A DNA stretch of 64,000 nt from Gautieria morchelliformis. Lineage: Eukaryota; Basidiomycota; Agaricomycetes; Gomphales; Gomphaceae. This document shows, one piece after another, positions 41,388-52,211 of the stretch. Every line of letters starts with the position of its first letter. The stretch's first letter is position 1. The notes beneath the pieces were generated by a model, which was not told the DNA's origin, searched no databases, and saw nothing but the letters and a program-made list of their open reading frames with translations. The position numbers and the translations under genes were made by a program. The stretch covers positions 310,001 to 374,000 of the forward strand of contig WHVA01000021.1 in the NCBI GenBank assembly GCA_015179125.1, read 5' to 3'.

Positions 41388-44300
41388 TCACCCCCCCTCT
41401 AGCGTGCTGCGTCCTCGAAGCACGGGACACGAGGGATTGAAATGCCAGCGAGCGGATTCGGCGAGGGGCACCGGGGTGTGTCCTATAGAACTCAGAGTTT
41501 GTCTGGAGAGGAAACATCTTGCTCCGGGACCCACGAATTCTCCTCATACCCATACCCTTCCCATTTCACGAGGAATTGGAGTCGTCCTCACACAAACCGG
41601 CTGTCCAGGATCTTTTCCACCACATAGTGCTCTTCTCCATCTACAATTTCCGGCGGAGGTGGCGGACGAGCCTTCCGACCTGGAATTGGGTCCTCAAGCG
41701 TAGGGAGTAACTTCACCACGTTGAAGAAGGGGTGGAGGCAGGACATGGACATCGGAAGTCGGAGGCGGTATGCATTCTGTCCAACCCTCCGGGTAGCAGT
41801 GGGCAAGCTTCTGTGAAGGGCGTGTGGTGCGGATGTCACTTGCATCTAGATACACCTTGTCTCCACCTTGGTACTCCAGGGCAGGAACCCGGCGTTGGTT
41901 GTAGTACCTTGCCATGTCATCCTTGGCCTTCGCAAGGGCCGACTTGGCTTCCGAAAGGGTGGAGTCCATGCGGTCTTGGAACTCATTGACCGTCTCGAGT
42001 CGGGACTCAGCCTGGCATGGTTCGAAGCCCATCCGCAGGTGTCATCCGGAGTCAAGCATGAAGGGAGTCTGTTGTGTGGCGGAATGTACATGGTTGTTGT
42101 ATTGGAATTCCGCCAGTGGAAGTACCTCATCCCAGTCATCCTGCCTCTCATTGACAAAGAGGCAGAGATATTGCTCCAACTCCTGATTGACCCGTTCCGT
42201 CTGTCCGTCACCCTGCGGATGGTAGGCTGTGTGTAAGGGCAACCCTGGCTAGTTGTGGAGATCACACTACCACACAACTGACAAGGGGAAATCCAAAGTA
42301 TGTATAAATGAACAGAGCATACAAGAGAGGGGGTTCTCACCTGACAAGGGGAAATCCAAAGAGAAAAGTCTAAGGACCCCCAATGTCAGCAAGCCCGTAT
42401 TATACTACGCTGCGCAGCCAGGGACAACGCTTGGCACCCGCCATCAACCCTGCATCCCCCTGACCCTTGATCGACCCTTGATGCCACCTATTATGCGAGT
42501 CGCTTGATTTCCGACACTGTTCCGGGGCGGAAGTCGGAAATTGGAGTGGAACTGGCAAGGCGAACGGAACTGGTGGAAGTTCTCCCAGAAGCGGAATTGT
42601 TCCCGAAAGCGGATGCGGAGATGGAGTCGGAACTGGGTGTGGTGTCGGAACCGGAAGCGGAGTCGGAAATGGAGTCGGAACTGGGTGTGGTGTCGGAACT
42701 GGAAATGGAAAACAGGGTGTCCCCTGACACTGTGGTGGTAGCCAGCTTTATGCCGAGCAGGCGGTAGAGCTCCCGAGTCAGTTCCACAACAAACTGCGGA
42801 CCCCGGTCGGAAACAACTTGCTTCGGGAGCCCATGCAACTTCCAGACATGTGCAAGGAACAGGCGGGCCGCTCCGAGGGCTGTGATCGTCGTGTGCGTCG
42901 GAATGAAGTGGGACACCTTGCTTACCGAATCCACGACATTCATGATCGTGTCGTAGCCATGAGACTCTGGGAGTTCAACGATGAAGTCGACACTGATGGT
43001 GTCCCAGCGGGATTCAGGAATCGGGAGCGGAACAAGTTCTCCGACGGGTGGATGTCGTTGCACTTTGGTTCAGAGACAAAGGTCACATGTCTTCACGTAC
43101 TGTCCAATGTAGCGGGACATCTGAGGCCACCAGTAATTCCGAGCCACTAACTCCAGCGTCTTCCACCTGCCAGCATGCCCAGCGACCCGTGTGTCATGGT
43201 GCTGGGACACGATGTGGCGGCGGAGGTCCGTCCCACCTGGAACATAGACCTTGCCTCTGAAGTGGAGCAGTCCATCACGTTCTGACCATTCCGCTGCCCG
43301 TACAGACCGTGAGTGCCCTTTCCGAAGTTCCTCCACCGCTTTCACCACCGACTCCTCCTTCTCTCCATTCCGGTACTGCCTCCGGATGTCCCGGAGCATT
43401 TCCGCTTCCGCCCCAACTGCAGTCACTCCCTCTAGGGCACGGATTGCAAAGAGACTTGGGCGGAGCAGTGTCATATCCGCATTGTCTCCACTTCCGCTTC
43501 CATGATCCGCACGGCGGGATAGGGCATCGGGGTTGCCCATGGTGTGGCCGGGGCAGTGGTGGAGCATGAAGTCGAACCGGGACAGGTGTAGGGGCCACCG
43601 TGCTTGTCGTCGGTTCAACTTCTTGGATGTGCGGAAATACTCGAGGTTCTTGTGGTCTGTCCAGATCTCAAACGGGCATAGAGCACCCTCGAGGAAGTGT
43701 TGCCACTCCTCCAGTGCTCGGATGATTGCCAGCATCTCCTTGTCGTGGATCTCATAGTTCCGCTCAACTGGACTAAGGCTTTTAGAGAAGAAGGCAATCA
43801 GATGCCATCCCCCATCATCTTCCAATGACTGTTGTGACAAGACCGCTCCGGTAGCTGTGTCAGAAGAATCCGCCTCAACTCGATAAGGGCGAGAGTCATC
43901 GGGAAAGATCAGGACTGGGGCGGAAGTGATCAGCTCTTTGAGTTTGTCAAAGGAGGCCTGTTCCGGCCCTCCCCACTGGCATCCAACCTCCTTCTTGGTG
44001 AGGTCGAAGAGGGCATGAGCGTGGCAGGAGAAGTCCTTGATGAACCGCCGGTAGAAATTGACAAACCCAATGAAGGACTGGACCTCTTTCTTGTTCCGCG
44101 GCATGGGCCAATCCGATACACCGGAAACTTTGACTGAGTCCATTTCCACCTTTCCTTCCGACACAATCACCCCAAGATACTCTATCCGCGTCCGCTCAAA
44201 TTCGCACTTTTCCGGCTTGAGACACAGGTTGTATTCCCAGAGCCGTTCCAGCACTCTCCGCACGACTTCCCGATGTTTGGACATTGTTTTTGTGAAGATG

Positions 44301-44811
44301 AGGATGTCATTGAGGTAGACGCAGACAACCCTTGTGCTATCATGTCCCGGAAAATGTCATTCATCATCGTCTGGAATGTGGCGGGACTGTTGGTGAGGCC
44401 GAAGAACATGACCTGTGGCTCAAAGAGTCCCCGGTTGGTGCGGAATGCGGCCTTCCACTCGTCTCCCTCCTGGATCCGAACATTATTGAAGCCCCAGCGA
44501 ACATCCAGCTTAGTGAAGTACCTTGCCCCGCGGAGTTGTGTGATTAGTTCGGAAATGAGTGGAATGGGGTACCGGTTCTTGATTGTGATCGCATTCAAGG
44601 CCCGGTAATCCGCACAAGTCTGAGCGAGCCGTCCTTCTTCTTGATGAAGAACACCGGAGATGCCATGGGTGACTTGGAGGGGCGGATCCTCCCTGTACGG
44701 AGGTTTTCCGCAAGGGATGCATCGAGCTCTACCTGCTCCTTGGGTGACAGCGGGTAGACCATGCAGTTGGTGGGCTTTGACCCAGGCTCCAACTCGATGG
44801 CATGGTCCCAC
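41388..44811 (-). pseudogene. A3 pol: RT, RNase H, integrase, chromodomain
   Basis: 44182-44811 gives RT ([29 protein letters not shown]). 43070-44284 gives RNase H and the integrase zinc region (EADSSDTATGAVLSQQ, HHDTRVAGHAGRW). 42730-43063 and 42042-42231 give the integrase core on both sides of the solo LTR. 41694-42032 and 41588-41845 give the C-terminal part and the start of the chromodomain (HYVVEKILDSRFV). Same order as A2. Fossil with several breaks. Confidence 0.87.
42232..42729 (-). repeat. solo A-type LTR nested in A3 integrase
   Basis: 498 bp, flanked by CTGTG (42227-42231, 42730-42734); A2 is continuous here. Its variants (CTGGCTAG, GGGCGGAAGTCGG) match the solo LTR at 59434-59913, so the two form a subgroup. 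Confidence 0.93.
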
Positions 44812-45782
44812 AGCTTCCGTGGAGGCAGGGCATCAAACGACTCCTTGGCAAAGACGTCCTCGAACTCCTGCAGGTACTCCGGAATTTCCGCCTCCACTCT
44901 ATCATGCTTCTTGGAGGCTTCAGCAAGGCATTGCGAAATATTTCCGGTGGCGCGGATGTGTTCCGCTTCCGGTGGAAGGTTTACGTACAGCAAGCGCTCC
45001 CCTTCCGCCAGAGTGTCTTCCAGGCCGAGTCGGATGACGTTGGAATCGGAATCGGAATCGGAAGTGGGACCCGGTTCAAATTCCGCTTCCGAGTCTTCTT
45101 CTGCAAGCAGTGGATGGGGGCCAGAACGACATGTCTGTATGAGCCGTTCGGTCTTCCGCTGCTCCTGGCGCTCCTTCCGCACTTCCGACCGGCACATGTG
45201 ACACTTGGCTGGGCATCGACTCATCAGTACCTTCGAAGTCTGCCAATTAATCTCTGGGTTGTGCTCCTGAAGCCAGGTAAATCCGAGGATGACGTCTTGC
45301 TTCCCCAGGCTGGTGACTGCAAAGGAAGTACGTTCTGAGTGTCCATCGTAGCGGAGAATTGTGTCTACTATCTCCGTGATGGACCCTGCCTCATTGGGGC
45401 TTCCATCCACATTGAACACCGGGATTGCACGTTGCAACTTCCGCGTGGTCAGTCGGTTCCGTTCCACATAGTCCCAGCCTATAAACTGACCAGTGGCCCC
45501 ACAATCGACAAGGGCGGGTCCGGATTTGACTTCCGCCGTATCTATCGTCTGGATCTCCACCTTAATGATTAGTGACTTGGGGCCAGGGGTGGCAGCAACA
45601 ACATAGCGCTTCGGGAGGCATCTCTCCCAAGGGCGGATGCGGGATGGATGGGGTGTTGGATTTGGTTTTTGTGTGACTTTATCCGGTGGGTCTGTACGAA
45701 GTGAGGGGAGTGGGGGCTTTTCATTCTCTACTTCAAGACAGGCAAACCGGTTATGTACAGGCAGCAGGGGCACACATCTCAC
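44595..45782 (-). pseudogene. A3 protease and RT lead-in
   Basis: An open frame with the protease stretch PALVDCGATGQFIGWD (near 45500), ILGFTWLQEHNPEINW, a short Ser-Asp repeat, and the RT lead-in [14 protein letters not shown]...[13 protein letters not shown]. Here the protease and RT lead-in share one frame, which shows how these parts are ordered in the family. Fossil, with breaks to gag and RT. Confidence 0.87.
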
Positions 45783-47151
45783 CCGCTGCGTGTCACAAAA
45801 TCCGACACATCTTCCACTTCCGATGCACCTTGTTCCGCATTTTCGGAAATTCCTTCCGCAGTGGGCACTCCGCTTATGTCTGCGAGTGCGAGGAACTCTG
45901 GAAGGAGCTCGCGTTTCTCCTCTGTGGTCATAAGCCGGGTGTCAAAGGCTTGGGGGCACCCGCGGGCATAGTGGCCTGGTTGTCGGCATCGGAAGCAGGT
46001 CATGGGTTTTGGCCTTTTCCGCGCATGCGGTCAACACCCATTGGGGCAGGGCCACTCTTCGAGGGAGGGGGGCTAGGGTTCCTAATAGGAGCAGGTGGAA
46101 CAACCATCGGAAACATTTTCCGTGTGGGAATGAATGCACTTCCGGGTTTTGGCACGGGTGGAGTAGGACAAGCGGAACTGCATGTCATGTTCCGGTTCGT
46201 CTCCACAAAGGCCTCGTTTGGTTCCCTGTTTCGGGACACCCTCTGCGCAGCTTGGTACCACCCTTCCGGGTCATCAAAATCCGGAGCTCCATCCCCAAGC
46301 AGCGCAACTTGGTTCTGGAGTGTCGGATCAAGCCCTCGTCAGAATTTGATGATGATCGTCTTGTCGTCGTCATACTCTGCAAGGTCGACGAGCTCCTGGA
46401 AGCGGTCAATGTAGTCATCGACCGGATCCTTGGCCTGGTACCAGGTGGTTCCCTCGAGCTTTGTAAGGGCTGTGAGCTGCTCATTTTTCGGGCAGAACTG
46501 GTCGGAAAATGTTTTCTCGAAGGCGTCCCAGTCCCGGAAGCAGTTCCCCTTGCCCTTTGCTTCATGTCGGATCACCTTGTTTGCAAAACGGGCTGCGTGA
46601 TCCGACTTGAAGAAGGACAATGCCCAGTGAATACGAGCTTGGTCATTTGGAAAGAGGTCTCCAACAATCGCAAAGTAGATGCTGCATGTGTTGAAGAATG
46701 CACGTCCCTTCTCCCGATCTCCGTCGAAGTCCGCTGGAGTTGCGGGTTTGACCTTTGCCAACTTCGCGGACATCCTCTCTTCCGCCAGTTCCGCTTTTCC
46801 AAAATCCGGCTCATCCAGCATTGCATTTCCACCACCTTGTGGAATATCTAACTTAGCCAAAATCATTTGTAAGGCTGTTTCAATCGTGTCGGTCTTCATC
46901 CGGTTCCGCGTCAATTCCTCCTCCATATTCCGAAGGCGATCATCCGGATCCATGTCAGAAGGGGAAATATGGGACGGGATTTCCAGGGTTGGGAGCTCAA
47001 CGTAAGAAGAGGGGCTGTCGTATACCGTGTGCATGGAAGAGGTTGCGATCTCCGAGTCGCTGTCTCCGATTCCGAACGCACCTATGGCGAATGCAACGCG
47101 CAGTACGACTGCCGGTCCTCTAGGGGAGAGACTTTTCTGCTGTAAGGGCAA
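45779..47151 (-). pseudogene. A3 gag
   Basis: 46339-47151 encodes the start (SDMDPDDRLRNMEEELTRNR) and most of the gag domain (FFNTCSIYFAIVGDLFPND, IHWALSFFKSDHAARFAN). 46000-46239 carries the Pro-rich linker, and 45779-46003 the zinc knuckle CFRCRQPGHYARGCP. No insertion is present, so this copy shows the empty site of the E LTR in A2 and of the hAT element in A1. Fossil with a few breaks. Confidence 0.87.
47129..47138 (-). promoter_or_regulatory. A3 self-complementary primer-binding site
   Basis: On the minus strand AGAAAAGTCT, two bases inside the LTR. The complement is in the LTR at 47271-47280, 27 bp past the TATAATA box (47307-47313, minus strand). Confidence 0.75.
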
Positions 47152-47630
47152 CCCTGGCTGGTTGTGGAGATCACACTACCACACAACTGACAAGGGGAAA
47201 TCCAAAGTATGTATAAATGAACATAGTATACAAGAGAGGGGATTCTCACCTGACAAGGGGAAATCCAAAGAGAAAAGTCTAAGGACCCCCAATGTCAGCG
47301 AGCCCGTATTATACTATGCTGCGCAGCCAGGGACAACACTTGGCACCCGCCATCAACCCTGCATCCTCCTGACCTCCCTGACCCTTGATCGACCCTTGAT
47401 GCCACCTATTACATGAGTCGCTTGATTTCTGACACTGTTCCGAGAGTGGAAGTCAGAAATTGGAGTGGAACTGGCAAGGTGAACAGAACTGGTGGAAGTT
47501 CTCCCAGAAGTGGAATCATTTCCGAAAGCGGAGGCGGAGATGGAATCGAAACCGGAAGCGGAGTCGGAAATGGAGTCGGAACTGGGTGTGGTGTCGGAAC
47601 TGGAAATGGAAAACAGGGTGTCCCCTGACA
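47141..47630 (-). repeat. A3 5' LTR
   Basis: 490 bp with TG...CA ends, followed by the CGTAC duplication. Confidence 0.94.
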
Positions 47631-47904
47631 CGTACGGCGATATGAGGCTAACAACGACGAATTGTTCCCTCATTGTGAGGCCAAGTCATTTTATGACTTT
47701 GGAGCGAATGACGACGAGGAGTGGCTCGTCGACAAGATTATCGCACATCGATGGATAAACTCGATGGACCTGGAATTCCAGGTCCGTTGGACCCTAGGCG
47801 ACGTGACATGGGAACCCATGTCGTCCTGCAAGGACCTTGAAGCCCTAGATAGATATCTAGAGCTTCTGGGGGTGAGCAAGCCACGCGACCTCAGACGCCG
47901 CTAG
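47631..47904 (+). pseudogene. B1 chromodomain end of pol
   Basis: Continues B1 integrase after A3: SFYDFGANDDEEWLVDKIIA, then LEFQVRWTLGDVTWEPMSSC and LEALDRYLELLG, with the aromatic and acidic pattern of a chromodomain, and a stop at 47902. The same end is in B3 (51259 region) and B2 (56080 region). It marks B as a chromovirus. Confidence 0.82.
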
Positions 47905-48024
47905 ACACGTCTGTCATGTGCAGACCACGTGATGCGCCGGCCACGGCGTGGTTAAATTTTCACCTCGGATCTTTCCGAGGGCGCATCGCTTCTTGGAAGC
48001 TAATCGCCATCATCCCCACGAAGA

Positions 48025-48916
48025 TGATGCCCCCCAAAGATGGGATGGACATTGATCCGTCAACGTCCACAATGCGAACAACGGCCCCGAGACAGGGGGC
48101 CGCAGACATTCTCCGTGCTCCAATAGACCAGGAGCACTGGATGATCATGGGATGGGAGGATGCCCTCGCCATCGTCCACCCGGACGATTGCGCAATGTGC
48201 GCGGACTACGCCGCGCACTTAAGGGCCGCGACAGGCACCCGCAAGGTCAAATTGTGGGACGAAGACATCGGCGACGCCGTAGATGCAGCCTGGGGATGGT
48301 TCCCCAGGGGCATCACGCGTGACGCACGGGAGGAGCCCCTCCGGGACATCCATGACCTCAAGAAGGAGGTCAAGGAGTTGGAACGCGCGGTCAAAGACCA
48401 CAACGATGTGCTCGAAACCCAGCACGCCAGAATAAAAGAACTTGAGGAGCAGCTGAGCGCAGCGCAGGTCCAGCTCAAGTTCGCCCACGCAGCCTCAAAA
48501 AGGCTGCACCATGACCCAGCCACTGACCCAGTGGCCGGGCCATCATCACCTCGCGCGACGGCGCCTTTGCCGGCACGCGCAACATCGGGGCTAGCGTCCC
48601 GATTGTCAGCGCCGACCCCGAGAACGACAACGACGGAAGGGCATAGTGTGCCTTCCAACTCTGTGTATGGCGTCCCAGAAGGATGGGAGTCAGACTCGTC
48701 CGTCTGGAAGACGTACGACCCCGAAAGGGCACAGCGGCTGGCAGAGCAGCCAAAGAAAAAGCGCAAGAAATTGCGCGGCACCCCCAACACCGTCAATGGG
48801 CTAGCCATTGCGAGGGAAAGTGCAATTAGCGCTTACCTATCGGCGTCATCGTCGCACACTGTCAACGACCCCGCCCTTCAACGGCGGATAGCACAGATCG
48901 AGGCCCAGTACATCGG
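48025..48916 (+). CDS. B1 accessory ORF (ORF3), N-terminal part
   Basis: Sense ORF about 120 bp after the pol stop. The likely start is MMPPKDGMDIDPS at 48025 (the open frame extends further upstream). Seen: APIDQEHWMIMGWEDALAIV with CAMC nearby; a coiled coil DLKKEVKELERAVKDHND...IKELEEQLSAAQ; a Pro/Ser/Thr-rich linker; GWESDSSVWKTYDPERAQRL; a basic patch KKKRKKLRG (possible nuclear signal); and a helix LQRRIAQIEAQYIG. It stops where the B3 LTR begins. B3 and B2 carry the same ORF in the same place, so it belongs to family B. I do not recognise the family. An extra gag-like, chaperone or silencing-related role are all possible and untested. Confidence 0.7.
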
Positions 48917-49130
48917 TGTAAAGGATGTCTATCTTAAGCCTTGAGTCACAAGAGCATGACAGAACTTGACCAATGTGTGGTATTTTGATGCTATGTAGTG
49001 ACAGTGTAAGAGTAAGATGCGATGGGAACCGCTGGCCGGTTCCCACGCATAAACTATACAGTGGGTCCCTAAGGGGCCCACTGGGATTATGTAATAACTA
49101 TTGTACATGTAGATACACGGGTTATTTACA
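48917..49130 (-). repeat. B3 3' LTR
   Basis: 214 bp, TGTAAAGGATGTC to GGTTATTTACA (plus-strand view), the reverse orientation of 26812-27026. The inner neighbour AGGGGGAGGG (minus strand, 49131-49142) is a purine tract. Confidence 0.88.
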
Positions 49131-49166
49131 CCCTCCCCCTCTATAGACAACTATAGGGGTTAACTA

Positions 49167-51145
49167 CTACTCATAGAGGTCATCCATGAGGGAGTCCTCT
49201 AGAGTGGCCGATATGATGACGTTGTCGTCGTATGGGGCCGGTGGAGCACGTGACTCCTCCGGGGGCACCTCCACGTCATCAGTGGTGCTTGGGTGAGGCT
49301 GGTCGGCCTCACCACTAGCGGCGGTATCCGCTTGGGTGCTGGGGCCCGTGTCCTCGCGGAGCATGGCCTCAACGGCCGGGTCCTCAGTCTGAGGAGGGGG
49401 CCGGAAGTGCGCCAGCTCTCGGTCGAGCTGGGCGTGAGTGAGGGGTCAAGGCACCGCGGCCCTCACATGGCTGGTCTCAATGACCTTTTGTTGGCCCTCA
49501 CGGGCGGCGGCACTGAATGCCGCGCCGGTGATGTTGCGTTGAACATAATGTTCAATGCGTGACACTCGCTCGCGAGTGACTCCCGTGTGGCGGGCCAACC
49601 ATCTCGCGATCTCCGCGAGTGGGATGTCGGGGCCGGCTCGGCCCTCCACAGGGAATGGTCCCGTGATTGAGAGCCGCAGGGTGGTGCTCTGAGGCGTCAG
49701 CACTTCCCTGGCGTCGACAAGGCTCAACCATTGGTCTGTTGAGCCGAAGAGGTCGAGTAGCCTCGCCCTGAGAGGTGATGCGACCCCTTTGACCCAGGGC
49801 ACAAGGGCCTTCAACCACATCCAGACATCCATGTCGTCTAGGTTGAAGGTGCCATCCGCGTTGTCACGGATGGCGGATGGGATCCCTTCAGGGTTGTGTA
49901 TCCAACCCTTCAGAATGGCTGTGATGTCGTGCAGGGTACCGCCCGCTATCACGAGACAATCCCTTTTGGGATTGCGAGCACGTTGTTCGCGCTCGATGCG
50001 TTTGAATACGCTGATCATCTCGCGCGAGCTGCAGCTTTTCTTTTGCCCGCGCTATGAGTTCGACGAAGCGTGGGTCGTCGAGCGGGCAGACGTCGTACCA
50101 TTGAGTGCGACGCTGTTGGGCCTTTCCTACTGGCCGTGGTAGGAGGCCCGTCTCGGAGATCGGTGGGTCTCTGAGTGGTATGATCACTCCCTCCCCCGGG
50201 TAGGGAGGGTGAACTGTCCCCGCCGGCGGAGGCAGGGCCACGCCAGGCCCAATGTACTGGGCCTCGATCTGTGCTACCCGCCGCTGAAGGGCGGGGTCGT
50301 TGATGGTGTGCGACGATGACGCCGCTAGGTAAGCGCTAATCGCGCTTTCCTTCGCAATGGCTAGCCCATTGACGGTGTGGGGGGAGCTGCGCAATTTCTT
50401 GCGCTGTTTCTTTGGCTGCTCTGCCAGCCTCTGTGCCCGTTCGGGGTCGTACGTCTTCCAGACGGATGAGTCGGACTCCCATCCATTGGGGATGCTGTAC
50501 GCAGAGTCGGAAGGCGCGCTCTGCCCTTCTGTCATTGTTGTCGTCGGGGTCGGTGCTGACAATCGGGACACTAGTCCCGATGTTGCGTGCGCCGGCAGAG
50601 GTACCGTCGCGCGAGGTGATGATGGCTCGGCCACTGGGTCCGTGGTCGGGTCATGTCGTGGCCTTTTTGAGGCAACGTGGGCCAGGGTAACCTGGCTGGG
50701 CTGCGCTCAGCTGTTGCTCCAGTTCCTTGATCCTGGCGCGCTCGGTTGCGAGCGCGTCGTCGCAGTCCTCGACCGCGTGTTCCAGCTCCTTGACCTCTTT
50801 TTTAAGGTCGTGGATGTCCCAGAGGGGCTCTTCTTGCGCGTCACATGCGATGCCCCTTGGGAGCCATCCCCAAGCTGCATCGAGGGCATCGCCAATGTCT
50901 TCGTCCTGCAATTTGACCTTGCGGGTGCCGGCCGCGGCTCTAAGGTGCGCGGCGTAGTCCGCGCACGTTGCGCAATCGTCCGGGTGGACGATGGCGAGGG
51001 CATCCTCCCATCCCATGATCATCCAGTGCTCCTGGTCTATTGGAGCACGGAGAATGTCTGCGGCCCCCTGTCTCGGGGCCGTTGTTCATGTTGTGGACGT
51101 TGACGGATCAACGTCCATCCCATCTTTGGGGGGCATCATCTTCAT
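49167..51145 (-). pseudogene. B3 accessory ORF (ORF3), longest copy
   Basis: The only copy that shows both ends. The start (near 51145) is MKMMPPKDGMDVD-like, followed by the coiled coil and the basic patch (KKQRKKLR near 50390). The C-terminal half seen in 49446-50018 has RNPKRDCLVIAGGTLHDITA, LKGWIHNPEGIPSAI, DDMDVWMWLKALVPWV and LARHTGVTRERVSRIEHYVQ. The end is acidic (LEDSLMDDLYE, stop near 49167). Total length is about 650 codons. The Trp-rich C-terminal domain is unknown to me. Fossil with a few breaks. Confidence 0.7.
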
Positions 51146-51258
51146 GGGGATGATGGTGGTTAGCTTCCAAGAAGCGATGCGCCCTCGGAAAGATCCGAGG
51201 TGAAAATTTAACCATGCCGTGGCCGGCGCGTCACGTGGTCTGCACGTGACAGACGCGT

Positions 51259-51950
51259 CTAGCGGCGTCTGGGGAGGTCGCGTGGCTTGCCCACCCCCCG
51301 AAGCTCTAGGTAGCTATCTAGGGCTTCAAGGTCCTTGCAGGACGACATGGGTTCCCATGTCACGTCGCCTAGGGTCCAATGGGCCTGGAACTCCAGGTCC
51401 GTCGAGTTTATCCATTGATGTGCGATAATCCCGTCGACGAGCCACTCCTCGTCGTCATTTGCTCCAAAGTCATAAAATGACTTGGCCTCACGACGAGGGA
51501 ACAATTCGTTGTGGTTAGCCTCGTATCGCCGGACGAGACTGGAATGGAAGACCGGTGAAATGCGACGGCTTTTCAGTTCGTTGGGAAGATCGAGGGTCAC
51601 CGTCGAGGCGTCATTGTGAGCCTCGATGACGCGGTACGGTCCGATGTACCGCGGGACTAGCTTTCTGGCTCTTCCTTTCGGGAGAGTTAGGTTTTGTGTT
51701 GAAAGGTAGACGCGGTCGTCGGCCGCGTACCTGTCGCTCGCCATATGTTTCTTGTTTGCATGAAACGTTTGCGTCACTCGATGCTCTATGATTGCATCGT
51801 GTGTCGCCATCAGGTTCCATTTTGCCTGATGTGCGAACCGGGCTACCCCCTTGAACGGGGTGTCCACAGCTATGGGGAGGTCTATCCGTGGCATATAGCT
51901 GTGGTTCAGCTCAAAAGGTGCGAACCCTGTGGTCGCACTGACGTTGCTGT
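51259..51950 (-). pseudogene. B3 integrase C-terminal half and chromodomain
   Basis: NVSATTGFAPFELNHSYMPR, RVYLSTQNLTLPKGRARKLV, SPVFHSSLVRRYEANHNEL and the chromodomain FQAHWTLGDVTWEPM. Matches B1 40480-40897 plus 47631-47904. Fossil. Confidence 0.85.
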
Positions 51951-52211
51951 ACACCGTTCCTAAGGAGATTTGGAATCACCCTGGACTTCTCAAGCCCAGG
52001 GGCGATCCGTAAGGGGAATGAAATAATCCCCACAGGCAAGGTCTCATTCGACGATAATGAATCGACGAACGAAGGCAAGGGGCCAAGGGTGAGTAGGGTC
52101 ACCCCGGCGCTGAAGCCAAACCTGGCTCATTGAAGCCAGGAGGACGAGTCACGAAACGACTCATCCTCGAGCTCGCCCTACAATTGTAAGGAGAGGCGCT
52201 CTCACCTGACG

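Larger units (their letters stand above)
40898..47630 (-). mobile_element. Family A element A3, full-length, in B1
   Basis: Two 490-bp LTRs and CGTAC duplications (40893-40897, 47631-47635) bound a minus-strand Ty3 chromovirus. All parts of family A are seen: gag, protease, RT, RNase H, integrase, chromodomain. A solo A LTR (42232-42729) is nested in integrase. The LTRs differ at roughly eight sites by eye. About six to eight breaks. Young, but a little older than A2 by this rough measure. Confidence 0.94.
26812..48916 (+). mobile_element. Family B element B1, Ty3 chromovirus with nested insertions
   Basis: Plus strand. Parts from left: 5' LTR (26812-27026), gag pieces (27158-27240, 31235-31809, 34291-35510), zinc knuckle and protease (35532-36458), RT and RNase H (36537-37987), integrase (39424-40897), chromodomain (47631-47904) and the accessory ORF (48025-48916), where B3 begins. 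Nested inside are Helitron debris, C2, an E LTR, and A3 carrying a solo A LTR. Fossil with several breaks. It sits in the C1 5' LTR, which makes the nest up to four levels deep. Confidence 0.85.
48917..51950 (-). mobile_element. Family B element B3, 3' part
   Basis: Minus strand: integrase C-terminal half and chromodomain (51259-51950), ORF3 (49167-51145), and 3' LTR (48917-49130). It abuts B1 ORF3 on the left and the oppositely oriented B4 on the right. Fossil. Confidence 0.82.

Noticed and set aside
48206-48808. Minus-strand 200-codon ORF as a gene
   Set aside because: It is the shadow of ORF3 on the opposite strand; the same shadow recurs with each ORF3 copy.
48917-49130. 3' LTR of B1
   Set aside because: Its orientation is opposite to B1; it fits B3 on the minus strand.
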